Shown: piece after piece, positions 18,754-26,429 of the stretch
How the letters are laid out: each line of letters begins with the position of its first letter
Position numbering within the stretch: position 1 is the first letter of the stretch
Program-made: the position numbers and the translations under genes
From: Haladaptatus pallidirubidus
GTDB taxonomy: Archaea; Halobacteriota; Halobacteria; Halobacteriales; Haladaptataceae
Reading direction: 5' to 3'
Length of the DNA: 64,000 nucleotides
Assembly: GCF_020700235.1 (NCBI RefSeq)
Contig: NZ_CP085301.1
Coordinates: 1,922,001-1,986,000 of the forward strand
Notes under the pieces: generated by a model
Database searches by the model: none
The model's input: the letters and a program-made list of their open reading frames with translations, nothing else
Told to the model about the DNA's origin: nothing

Positions 18754-19776
18754 ATGACGAAAACGAGACTCTGCCGAACGTTCCAGACCGCGCCCGCTGC
18801 CGTCCCCCGGGACGACAGCGCGAAATACCTCCGCTCCGGCCTCACCGCCGAGGGCTTTGCAGCACCGGACTGGTTGGTGCCCGACCTCGAAGACGGCACC
18901 GCGCCGGACATGAAGGACGAGGCGCTCGAAAACGTCCGGGAGTTGCTTCCGGAGTACGCACCCGAATTCCCCGGCGAAATCTGGCCGCGCGTCGAGTGGG
19001 GGTACGACAGCGAATCGCTCCGCGAGCGCGGCGTCGAGCAGATCGAGACGCTCTCCGAAACCGTCGGCGAACACGTTGACGGATTCGTCGTTCCGAAGGT
19101 CGGGCGGCTCGAAGATGTAAGAGCCGCCGAATCGGCGGTCGCCGCCGCGGCGCGCGAAACTGGCGCAGATATCGAACTGGCCGTCATCGTCGAATCCGCA
19201 CGAGCCCGTTCCGACCTCCGCGAAATTTCTGGGTTTGGGCACGAATCGCTCCTCACCGCGCTCGTGTTCGGGCCGGTCGATTACACCGCGGAACTCGGCG
19301 GGCGCGAAGTCGGCCAGCGCCCTCAGTGGTCGGGACTCTACGAAGCCCTGTCGAACGAAGCGAGTGCGAACGGCCTGCTCTCGATTGGCGGGCCGTTCGA
19401 CCGCCTGTTTCGCGAGCGCGCAGGGGTTACGTTCTACAACGGCGACGGCTACGCAGACCACGTCGAGCGCGAAGCGCGGGTCGGTCTCGACGGCAGTTGG
19501 TCGCTCCACCCCAACCAGACCGCGCAGGCGAATCGCATCCACCTGCCGACTGACGACGAACTCCGTACTGCGGTGTCGAAAATCGAGACGTTCGTCGAAG
19601 CGAAAGGAACCGGTACGGGTGCGGTTGCAATCGACGGACAGATGGTGGACGAAGCGACGTTAAAGAACTTCGAAAACACGGTCGAGACGGTTAGTATCGT
19701 CCACGAAACGAACGACGAGCAGACGACGGAACGCTACGATGAGGAGCTGCTCGACCGGGCGCTCGCACTCCGGTAA
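18754..19776 (+). CDS. mcl: Beta-methylmalyl-CoA lyase (HpcH/HpaI-CitE family)
   Basis: The 340-residue TIM-barrel protein has the CitE-type motifs WLVPDLEDGTAP near residue 40, a Glu in AVIVESARARSD and Asp in VFGPVDYTAELGG, which together bind Mg and the acyl-CoA. It would cleave beta-methylmalyl-CoA into glyoxylate and propionyl-CoA. Glyoxylate is then used by a malate synthase, which is not in this window. It is the last gene of the tight operon glmS-glmE-mal-mch-mcl. A T-rich stretch after the stop (19793-19818) may terminate the transcript. Confidence 0.88.
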   Translation: MTKTRLCRTFQTAPAAVPRDDSAKYLRSGLTAEGFAAPDWLVPDLEDGTAPDMKDEALENVRELLPEYAPEFPGEIWPRVEWGYDSESLRERGVEQIETLSETVGEHVDGFVVPKVGRLEDVRAAESAVAAAARETGADIELAVIVESARARSDLREISGFGHESLLTALVFGPVDYTAELGGREVGQRPQWSGLYEALSNEASANGLLSIGGPFDRLFRERAGVTFYNGDGYADHVEREARVGLDGSWSLHPNQTAQANRIHLPTDDELRTAVSKIETFVEAKGTGTGAVAIDGQMVDEATLKNFENTVETVSIVHETNDEQTTERYDEELLDRALALR

Positions 19777-19883
19777 CCCGAACCGACGGAAACGCGATTA
19801 TTCTTCCATTTTTTCACTTTTCACGCCCGCCGACCCCCGAGTAGGCGAACGATTTTTGTCTTTTTGCACGAACCTCGAAACGA

Positions 19884-21818
19884 ATGGTTCACGGCAGTAG
19901 AAAGGAGACGCCCCGCGAACGTAGATGGAAAACGCCGCCTCCGCCGTTCGTCAGCGGGGCGAACGTCACCACAGCCGACCGCAACGCACTTCGCGACGCA
20001 GGCTGGCCGACGTGTTGGTCGGGTGCCGCCGAACTACTGGATTGGTGTCGTCCGTTCGACGCGGTGCTCGATACCGACGGCACGACGCGCTGGTTCCCCG
20101 GCGGTCGGTTGAACGCCTCGTACAACTGCATCGACCGCCACGTCGAAGGCGGTCGCGGCGACGAAGCTGCCATTATTTGGGAAGGGAAACTCGGGGAGAC
20201 GCGAGCCTACACCTACCGACAGCTCGAAGACGAGGTAAACGCGTTCGCGGCGGCCCTCCGCGACCTCGGCGTTGGCGAGGACGACGTCGTCACCCTCTAC
20301 ATGCCGATGGTGCCGGAACTTCCCATCGCCATGTTGGCCTGCGCACGCATCGGCGCACCGCACAGCGTCGTCTTCGCCGGATTCTCCGCAGATGCGCTCG
20401 CCACCCGACTGACTGGCGCGAATTCGGAGTACCTCGTCACCTGCGACGGCTACTATCGACGTGGTACCGCGCTCCACCTCAAGAGCATGGCCGATAACGC
20501 CTGTCTCTCCGTCGAACAGGACGTCGAACAGATAGTCGTCAATCGTCTCGACGACGGTCGTTCGACCGGCGACCACCACTCCTACGCAGACCTCGTTTCC
20601 GACCACGATGGAGCCGAAATCGACCCCGTCGAGCGCGATTCCGACGATTTACTCTTTCTCATCTACACCTCGGGAACGACCGGGGAACCGACGCTGGTCG
20701 GCCACACGACCGGTGGATATCTCGCACACGTCGCGTGGACGAGTTACGCGGTGTTCGACCTCGGACCGGACGACACGCACTGGTGTTCCGCCGACGTCGG
20801 CTGGATCACCGGCCATTCGTACGCCGTCTACGGCCCTCTCGCGCTCGGGGCAGCGACCGTCCTGTACGAAGGGACGCCCGACCACCCCGAAAAGAACCGT
20901 CTCTGGGAGGTTATCGAGCGCAACGAGGTCGATGTCTTTTACACCGCGCCGACATCCATCCGGGCGTTCATGAAGTGGGGAAGCGAGTATCCGGAGCAAC
21001 ACGACCTCTCCAGCCTTCGACTGCTTGGTACCGTCGGCGAACCCATCGACGAAACGGCGTGGCGCTGGTACCGCGAACACGTCGGCGGGGGCGAGTGTCC
21101 AATCGTGGACACGTGGTGGCAGACCGAAACCGGCGGCGTCGTTCTTTCGACGCTCCCCGGTGCGGACCGAATGCGCCCCGGTGCCGTCGGTCGGGAGCTC
21201 CCCGGAATCGATGCGGCAGTCGTCAACGAAGTCGGTGAAGAGGTCGCCCCCGGTGAATCGGGGCGCTTGGTTCTCACCCGTCCGTGGCCGGGAATGGCCC
21301 GGTCGCTCTGCGACGGCTCCGGCTGGGGCGCCCGTCGAACGAGCACCGTCAGGAATCAGTGGCAGTACGACACCGGCGACAACGCCGTCCGCGACGTGGA
21401 CGGCTATCTTCACCTTCTCGGCCGGGCCGACGACGTGCTCAACGTTTCGGGTCGTCGGTTGAGTACGGCGGAAATCGAATCGGCCATCGTCGGTGTCGAA
21501 GGCGTCGCGGAAGCCGCCGTCGTCGGCGGGACGGACACGATGAAAGGGTCGAAAGTCCACGCGTTCGTCAGCCCCGAGTCGAACGTTGCGGGCGACGAGG
21601 CGCTTCGAACGCGCGTCCGGTCGGCCGTCGAATCGGCCATCGGGTCGATTGCGGCACCCGATTCCGTTACGTTCACGCCGTCCTTACCGAAAACGCGGTC
21701 GGGCAAAGTCGTCCGGCGATACCTGAAAGCCATCGCGAACGGAGAGACCCTCGGCGACACGAGCGCGCTCCGAAATCCGGAGGTCGTCGGCGAACTCGAA
21801 TCGCTCCTCGACGAGTAG
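19884..21818 (+). CDS. Acetyl-CoA synthetase paralogue with altered P-loop
   Basis: The 644-residue protein aligns along its length with acetyl-CoA synthetase: LNASYNCIDRHV near residue 74, WCSADVGWITGHSY, DTWWQTETGG, GRADDVLNVSGRRL and the C-terminal acylation site PKTRSGKVVRR. The adenylation P-loop is changed: YTSGTTGEPTLVGH, so the usual Pro-Lys-Gly becomes Pro-Thr-Leu (residues 269-271). The segment around residue 480 is shortened and reads WQYDTGDNAVRD. About 20 residues near the N-terminus are Lys/Arg/Pro-rich, unlike the acidic second copy. It has a 107-base upstream gap and sits between mcl and the regulator. It may use another short acid, be weak, or have a regulatory role. Confidence 0.85.
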   Translation: MVHGSRKETPRERRWKTPPPPFVSGANVTTADRNALRDAGWPTCWSGAAELLDWCRPFDAVLDTDGTTRWFPGGRLNASYNCIDRHVEGGRGDEAAIIWEGKLGETRAYTYRQLEDEVNAFAAALRDLGVGEDDVVTLYMPMVPELPIAMLACARIGAPHSVVFAGFSADALATRLTGANSEYLVTCDGYYRRGTALHLKSMADNACLSVEQDVEQIVVNRLDDGRSTGDHHSYADLVSDHDGAEIDPVERDSDDLLFLIYTSGTTGEPTLVGHTTGGYLAHVAWTSYAVFDLGPDDTHWCSADVGWITGHSYAVYGPLALGAATVLYEGTPDHPEKNRLWEVIERNEVDVFYTAPTSIRAFMKWGSEYPEQHDLSSLRLLGTVGEPIDETAWRWYREHVGGGECPIVDTWWQTETGGVVLSTLPGADRMRPGAVGRELPGIDAAVVNEVGEEVAPGESGRLVLTRPWPGMARSLCDGSGWGARRTSTVRNQWQYDTGDNAVRDVDGYLHLLGRADDVLNVSGRRLSTAEIESAIVGVEGVAEAAVVGGTDTMKGSKVHAFVSPESNVAGDEALRTRVRSAVESAIGSIAAPDSVTFTPSLPKTRSGKVVRRYLKAIANGETLGDTSALRNPEVVGELESLLDE

Positions 21819-21922
21819 ATTTCACCTTTTCGTGCAAAGACGAAATCGCGACCACCCGATTTCACGCGGTGATATTCACCTTCATCGAATAGCGAGGCGA
21901 TAGACCCCCCGCTGCTCCCGAA

Positions 21923-21930
21923 GATTTATT
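21923..21930 (+). promoter_or_regulatory. TATA-like box of the regulator gene
   Basis: GATTTATT lies 25-32 bases before the ATG at 21955, the distance expected for a leaderless haloarchaeal transcript. It is the only A/T-rich element in the short gap after the acetyl-CoA synthetase paralogue. Confidence 0.45.
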
Positions 21931-21954
21931 CGTCTTTCCATAGAAATACGAAAT

Positions 21955-23802
21955 ATGCGCGGCGAGGAAACGACGGAACACTTGACGACGACGGAGTACG
22001 AGCACCTCCGTCGTGGGACCGAAACCTACCGCGAAGACCTCGTCGTGGCGCTGGCTGGACGGGTTGGACTCCGACCCTCGGAACTAACTCGAATTTGCCC
22101 CGCCGACCTGCGGGAGCGCGAACGCGACGGGAAACGGTTCTATTTCCTCTCCGTTCCCGACGGAGACGGCGAAACGAGGGAGGCATACGTTCCGCCCGAC
22201 GTCGCCCACGACCTCCGCAAATTCGCCAAAGCGAACGACGTCTCCCGCCACGACCAGTTTATCGCGGTGTCGCCCCGCCGGGTTCAAATGATGGTTAGCG
22301 ACGTGGCAGACCGGGTTGACGGTCTTCGTGACGTGACTTGCCGCGACCTTCGAAAATATTTCGCGTGGCGGTGCCTCGTCGAGGAAGAAATCGACCCGCG
22401 GGTGGTGCAGACCGTCGGCGGGTGGAAAAGTCTCGAAAGCCTCGCCCCGTATCTCGACGCGCCGACCACGAACGCAATCATCGACGCCTTCGAAAGTCGA
22501 AATCAGCAGTCGAGACGTGACGGCGGTCGATCCGACCGCCGCCACGGTCACAGGAGAGACGACGGCTGCGCGGGTTCCCGCCGTCCCGAACTTCTTCGAT
22601 GCATGAACGAGTTGGGGGAAACGCTCGCGGAGGCGTCCACGACGGAAGATGTAGAACGCATCGTTTGCGACCATCTCTCCGGCATCTACCGCGCCGTTTG
22701 GATTTGTGATGCGGACGGTTCCTCACGGACGAGCGCCGTGCCCGCGGGAATCGATAGCGACGGCGATGTTCCCGGTGTCGTCCTCGATGGTGTCGATGTG
22801 TTCGATGAAGAGATACCCGACGTGACGATAGTCGGCGGAGGGCTAACCGACGACCCGTCGATCGACGGGTCGTCGGTCAGTAGGTCTGTCGATGCGCCGG
22901 TCGGTGGGTCGATTGATAGCCCGCTCATCGGGCCGCTGTCCCGGTGCTCGTTCGCCGTCGCGCCGCTCCAGTCGAACGAAACCGTCCACGGATTGCTCTG
23001 CGTCGCTACTGACTCCTTTCGGCCGACGGATCGGACGCTGCTCGCGGATATCGGCCGACGAGTCGGTCGAACTCTCACGTCGATTGCGCGCAAACGCCTG
23101 TTGTTGGCAGATACCGGTGTGGTGCTCTCCCTGCGGAGTACCGACAGCGACGTTTTTCTCGTCTCGGCCTCCGAGGAACTCGGCTGTCAGTTCGCGCTCG
23201 AAGGGGTGGTACCGACGGCGAACCATTCGTTGCTCTACTTCGTCACGGCCAGCGGGGCCACCGTCGGCGATGTCCTCGATAGGGTAACCGCCGCGGACGC
23301 CGTGCAGGATGCCCGTCTCATCCGCGACTACGAGGACGACGCGCTTTTCGAGTTCGTCGTTTCCGGCGACTCGCTCGCGACGACTCTCGTCGAACGCGGC
23401 GGCACCGTCCGCGAACTGTCGGTCGAATCCGGCGTCCTCGACGTTTCCGGCGTTTTCTCGGAACACGTCGATATCCGCCGCGTCGTGGAGACCGTAGAAA
23501 AGTCGTTTCCGGCGACGGACTTGCGCTCGAAGCGCAAAGTTTCCGAACCCGCGCGGAGTACGGTCGATGTCCAACGGACGGTACACGACCGGCTGACCGA
23601 ACGCCAGCAAACGGTTCTCCGGGCCGCCTATCTCGCGGGATACTTCGAGTGGCCTCGCGGGAGTACCGCCGAGGAGCTTGCGGCCTCGATGGACGTCTCG
23701 TCGCCGACGCTCCACAACCACCTCCGAAAAGCCCAGCAAAAGGTGTTCGATACGGTGTTCGAGGACGTAGACCGTCAGGAAACCGACGCCAGCGGACACT
23801 AA
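21955..23802 (+). CDS. Tyrosine-recombinase-like, GAF and HTH_10 (bacterioopsin activator) regulator
   Basis: The 615-residue protein has three parts. Residues 1-180 resemble the catalytic domain of a tyrosine recombinase: GRVGLRPSELTRI (Arg40), TCRDLRKYFAW (Arg133), GGWKSLESLAPYL (Trp157, Tyr166); the usual His before DLR is Arg. Residues about 200-390 form a GAF-like domain with an Asp/Ser/Pro-rich insert. The middle to C-terminal part is the bacterioopsin-activator domain, ending in the HTH_10 helix-turn-helix (LTERQQTVLRAAYLAGYF, SSPTLHNHLRKAQQKVF). HTH_10 proteins are haloarchaeal transcription regulators. Lying between two acs genes, it probably controls acetate uptake and the methylaspartate cycle. 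The N-terminal domain more likely binds DNA or dimerises than recombines. Confidence 0.82.
   Translation: MRGEETTEHLTTTEYEHLRRGTETYREDLVVALAGRVGLRPSELTRICPADLRERERDGKRFYFLSVPDGDGETREAYVPPDVAHDLRKFAKANDVSRHDQFIAVSPRRVQMMVSDVADRVDGLRDVTCRDLRKYFAWRCLVEEEIDPRVVQTVGGWKSLESLAPYLDAPTTNAIIDAFESRNQQSRRDGGRSDRRHGHRRDDGCAGSRRPELLRCMNELGETLAEASTTEDVERIVCDHLSGIYRAVWICDADGSSRTSAVPAGIDSDGDVPGVVLDGVDVFDEEIPDVTIVGGGLTDDPSIDGSSVSRSVDAPVGGSIDSPLIGPLSRCSFAVAPLQSNETVHGLLCVATDSFRPTDRTLLADIGRRVGRTLTSIARKRLLLADTGVVLSLRSTDSDVFLVSASEELGCQFALEGVVPTANHSLLYFVTASGATVGDVLDRVTAADAVQDARLIRDYEDDALFEFVVSGDSLATTLVERGGTVRELSVESGVLDVSGVFSEHVDIRRVVETVEKSFPATDLRSKRKVSEPARSTVDVQRTVHDRLTERQQTVLRAAYLAGYFEWPRGSTAEELAASMDVSSPTLHNHLRKAQQKVFDTVFEDVDRQETDASGH
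22846..22877. repeat. Perfect 32-base palindrome inside the regulator gene
   Basis: Bases 22846-22861 are the exact reverse complement of 22862-22877, with no spacer. The core reads GACCCGTCGATCGACGGGTC. It codes for TDDPSIDGSSV in the GAF insert and is followed by further GTCGAT/TCGGT-type short repeats to about 22920. Confidence 0.9.
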
Positions 23803-23927
23803 CTGTTTAATTCCGTCCGCGCGCTGGTGTCGGAGGAACATTTCCTCGCCGGTTGCGAATTCTTGTACACCCCAAGGAACGCCTCTGTGTTGGAAAATCG
23901 ACCGTTTTGTATAGTTAGCTCCACCAC

Positions 23928-23937
23928 TTATATAATA
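23928..23937 (+). promoter_or_regulatory. Strong TATA box of acs
   Basis: TTATATAATA lies 25-34 bases before the ATG at 23962, the clearest promoter in the window. The spacing implies transcription starting at or within a few bases of the start codon, so the acs mRNA is probably leaderless. Confidence 0.7.
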
Positions 23938-23961
23938 TCGTGAGTCTTGTGAACCTGGCCC

Positions 23962-25953
23962 ATGACGGAAGATAACGATGTCGAACTCGAAGCGCGTCTC
24001 GAAAACCGAGAGCGGTTCGAACCCCCTCAGTCGTTCGTTGCGCAGGCGAACCTCGTGGACGACACCATCTACGATGAGTTCGAGCGGAACTGGCCGGAGT
24101 GTTGGAAACAAGCGGCCGATTTGCTCGATTGGGAAAACGAGTACGAAACGGTTCTCGATGATTCGGATCCACCGTTTTACGAGTGGTTCACGGGCGGTTC
24201 GCTGAACGCGTCGGCGAACTGCCTCGACCGCCATCTCGACGACCGGGGCGACGAGGTCGCAATCGAGTGGGTTGGGGAACCCACCGACGAGGACGACCGG
24301 GCGTACACCTACGAAGCTCTCCACCGCGAGGTCAACGAGTTCGCGGCGGCCCTCCGCGAGCAGGGTGTCAAGGAGGACGACGTCGTCACCCTCTACATGC
24401 CGATGGTGCCGGAACTTCCCATCGCGATGCTAGCGTGTGCGCGCATCGGCGCACCGCACAGCGTCGTCTTCGCCGGATTCTCCGCTGACGCGCTCGCCAC
24501 CCGTATGAACAGCGCGGACTCCGAACATCTCGTCACCTGTGATGGCTACTACCGCCGGGGCGACCCGCTTCAGCACAAAGAGAAGGCCGACGAGGGGCTC
24601 TCGGGGGTAGACCACGACGTAGAGAGCGTCGTCGTGGTAGACCGACTTGGCGATGAGTACGACCACCCGATGGAGAACGGGGAGTTGGATTACGCCGACC
24701 TCGTGGCCGAGCAGGAAGGTGCGGAGGTCGAACCGGTGTCGCGGGACGCCGAGGATATGCTCTTTTTGATGTACACGTCCGGAACGACCGGACAACCCAA
24801 GGGCGTCAAACACACTACGGCGGGCTACCTGTCCTATGCGGCGTGGACGACGCAGTCGGTGCTGGACGTCAAGCCGGAGGACACGTACTGGTGTTCGGCC
24901 GATATCGGCTGGATTACGGGCCATTCCTACATCGTCTATGGCCCGCTCGCGCTGGGAACGACGAGTGTGATGTACGAGGGGACGCCGGATTATCCCGACC
25001 GCGACCGCCTTTGGGAAATCGTCGAAGAATACGCGGTAGACCAACTGTACACCGCGCCGACGGCGATTCGCGCGTTCATGAAGTGGGGGAGTCGATATCC
25101 GGAGCGACACGATCTCTCCTCACTCCGATTGCTCGGGACGGTCGGCGAACCCATCAACCCGCGCGCGTGGAAGTGGTACTATAAACACATCGGGCAGGAA
25201 GAGTGTCCAATCGTGGATACGTGGTGGCAGACCGAAACCGGCGGCATGATGGTCACCACCCTACCCGGAATCGGGACGATGAAGCCCGGCAGTGCTGGCC
25301 CACCACTCCCCGGCATCGACATTCGGGTTGTCGATACGCGCGGCGAGGAAGTCGAACCCGGAAAGGCCGGATACCTCACCGTCGACAAGCCGTGGCCGGG
25401 GATGCTGAGAACGCTCTACAACAACGACGAGCGCTTCGTCGCAGAGTACTGGGCCGAATACTCGGACACCGAGAGCGACGACCCGGACGACTGGGTGTAC
25501 TTCCCCGAAGACGGTGCAAAGCTCGACGAGGACGGCTACATCACCGTCCTCGGACGTGTAGACGACGTGCTCAACGTTTCGGGCCATCGCCTCGGAACGA
25601 TGGAAATCGAATCGGCCATCGTCGGTGTCGAAGGCGTCGCCGAGTCCGCAGTCGTCGGTGGTCACCACGATATCAAAGGTGAAGCAGTGTACGCCTACGT
25701 CATCACCGAGGAGGATTCCGAGGGAGACGAAGACCTGCACGACCGAATCGTCGAAGGCGTCGAGGACGCTATCGGTCCGATTGCGCGCCCCGAAGAAATC
25801 GTGTTCACGCCGGAACTGCCGAAGACGCGCTCCGGGAAAATCATGCGTCGGTTATTGGAGGATATCGCCAACGACGAGGAGTTGGGCGACACTTCGACCC
25901 TGCGCAATCCGGAGGTCGTTGAGGATATCGCTCAAACGGTCGGAGACGCCTGA
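23962..25953 (+). CDS. acs: Acetyl-CoA synthetase (AMP-forming)
   Basis: The 663-residue enzyme converts acetate, ATP and CoA to acetyl-CoA, AMP and pyrophosphate. Motifs are canonical: YTSGTTGQPKGVKH (residues 271-284) as the P-loop, WCSADIGWITGHSY, DTWWQTETGG for acetate and adenine binding, GRVDDVLNVSGHRLGT at the hinge, and PKTRSGKIMRR with the acylation-regulated Lys. It has its own strong TATA box and is followed after 47 bases by the symporter genes, so uptake and activation are likely expressed together. Parts of the gene are nearly identical at base level to the paralogue at 19884-21818. Confidence 0.95.
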   Translation: MTEDNDVELEARLENRERFEPPQSFVAQANLVDDTIYDEFERNWPECWKQAADLLDWENEYETVLDDSDPPFYEWFTGGSLNASANCLDRHLDDRGDEVAIEWVGEPTDEDDRAYTYEALHREVNEFAAALREQGVKEDDVVTLYMPMVPELPIAMLACARIGAPHSVVFAGFSADALATRMNSADSEHLVTCDGYYRRGDPLQHKEKADEGLSGVDHDVESVVVVDRLGDEYDHPMENGELDYADLVAEQEGAEVEPVSRDAEDMLFLMYTSGTTGQPKGVKHTTAGYLSYAAWTTQSVLDVKPEDTYWCSADIGWITGHSYIVYGPLALGTTSVMYEGTPDYPDRDRLWEIVEEYAVDQLYTAPTAIRAFMKWGSRYPERHDLSSLRLLGTVGEPINPRAWKWYYKHIGQEECPIVDTWWQTETGGMMVTTLPGIGTMKPGSAGPPLPGIDIRVVDTRGEEVEPGKAGYLTVDKPWPGMLRTLYNNDERFVAEYWAEYSDTESDDPDDWVYFPEDGAKLDEDGYITVLGRVDDVLNVSGHRLGTMEIESAIVGVEGVAESAVVGGHHDIKGEAVYAYVITEEDSEGDEDLHDRIVEGVEDAIGPIARPEEIVFTPELPKTRSGKIMRRLLEDIANDEELGDTSTLRNPEVVEDIAQTVGDA

Positions 25954-26000
25954 ACGCCGCTCGAATCGGGACGACCACAACTCATCGAAATTAGTCAACA

Positions 26001-26429
26001 ATGACAGACAATAACGCACAATCAGACGGAACAGCTCCCGACATCGAGACGGACGGCGGCGTCCAGACCGGTCGGCGGAACGTCAACTATCTCGATGCGC
26101 AAATCAACATCTTCAAACCGGCGACTCCGTTCATGCGCGACCACCTCAAAATCGTCTGGACGATGTTCGTCGCGTGGGCCGTCATCGTTTTCGGGCCGGT
26201 AACGGCGACGTTTCTCGCACCCGACGTCATGACGAGCATCACCGTCCTTGGCTTCCCACTGCACTATCTTCTGACCGCGATGGGCGCGCCGAGTGGTGCC
26301 CTCATCCTCTCGTTCATCTACGCGCGCAAGCGAGACCAACTGGACGAGAAGTACGGCATCGACCACTCCACCAAACAAGCCGCGCCGGATACCGACACCG
26401 TGGCACCTGACGGAGGCGTCGAGCAATGA
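26001..26429 (+). CDS. DUF4212 small subunit of sodium/solute symporter
   Basis: The 142-residue protein has an acidic N-terminus, the conserved segment LDAQINIFKPATPFM, and two transmembrane helices (about residues 53-75 and 83-108). This is the DUF4212 family, which always precedes a particular SSS-family symporter. Its stop overlaps the symporter ATG (ATGA). It probably stabilises or regulates the transporter. The role comes from conserved gene pairing rather than biochemistry. Confidence 0.9.
   Translation: MTDNNAQSDGTAPDIETDGGVQTGRRNVNYLDAQINIFKPATPFMRDHLKIVWTMFVAWAVIVFGPVTATFLAPDVMTSITVLGFPLHYLLTAMGAPSGALILSFIYARKRDQLDEKYGIDHSTKQAAPDTDTVAPDGGVEQ

Noticed and set aside
21955-22500. An active site-specific integrase with attachment sites
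   Set aside because: The catalytic His is missing, the domain is fused to a regulator, no SAM-like core-binding domain precedes it, and no direct repeats flank the gene.
22843-24324. A 493-codon minus-strand frame across the regulator and acs start
   Set aside because: It crosses a strong plus-strand promoter and two well-supported genes; its Asp/Arg repeats mirror the palindrome region.
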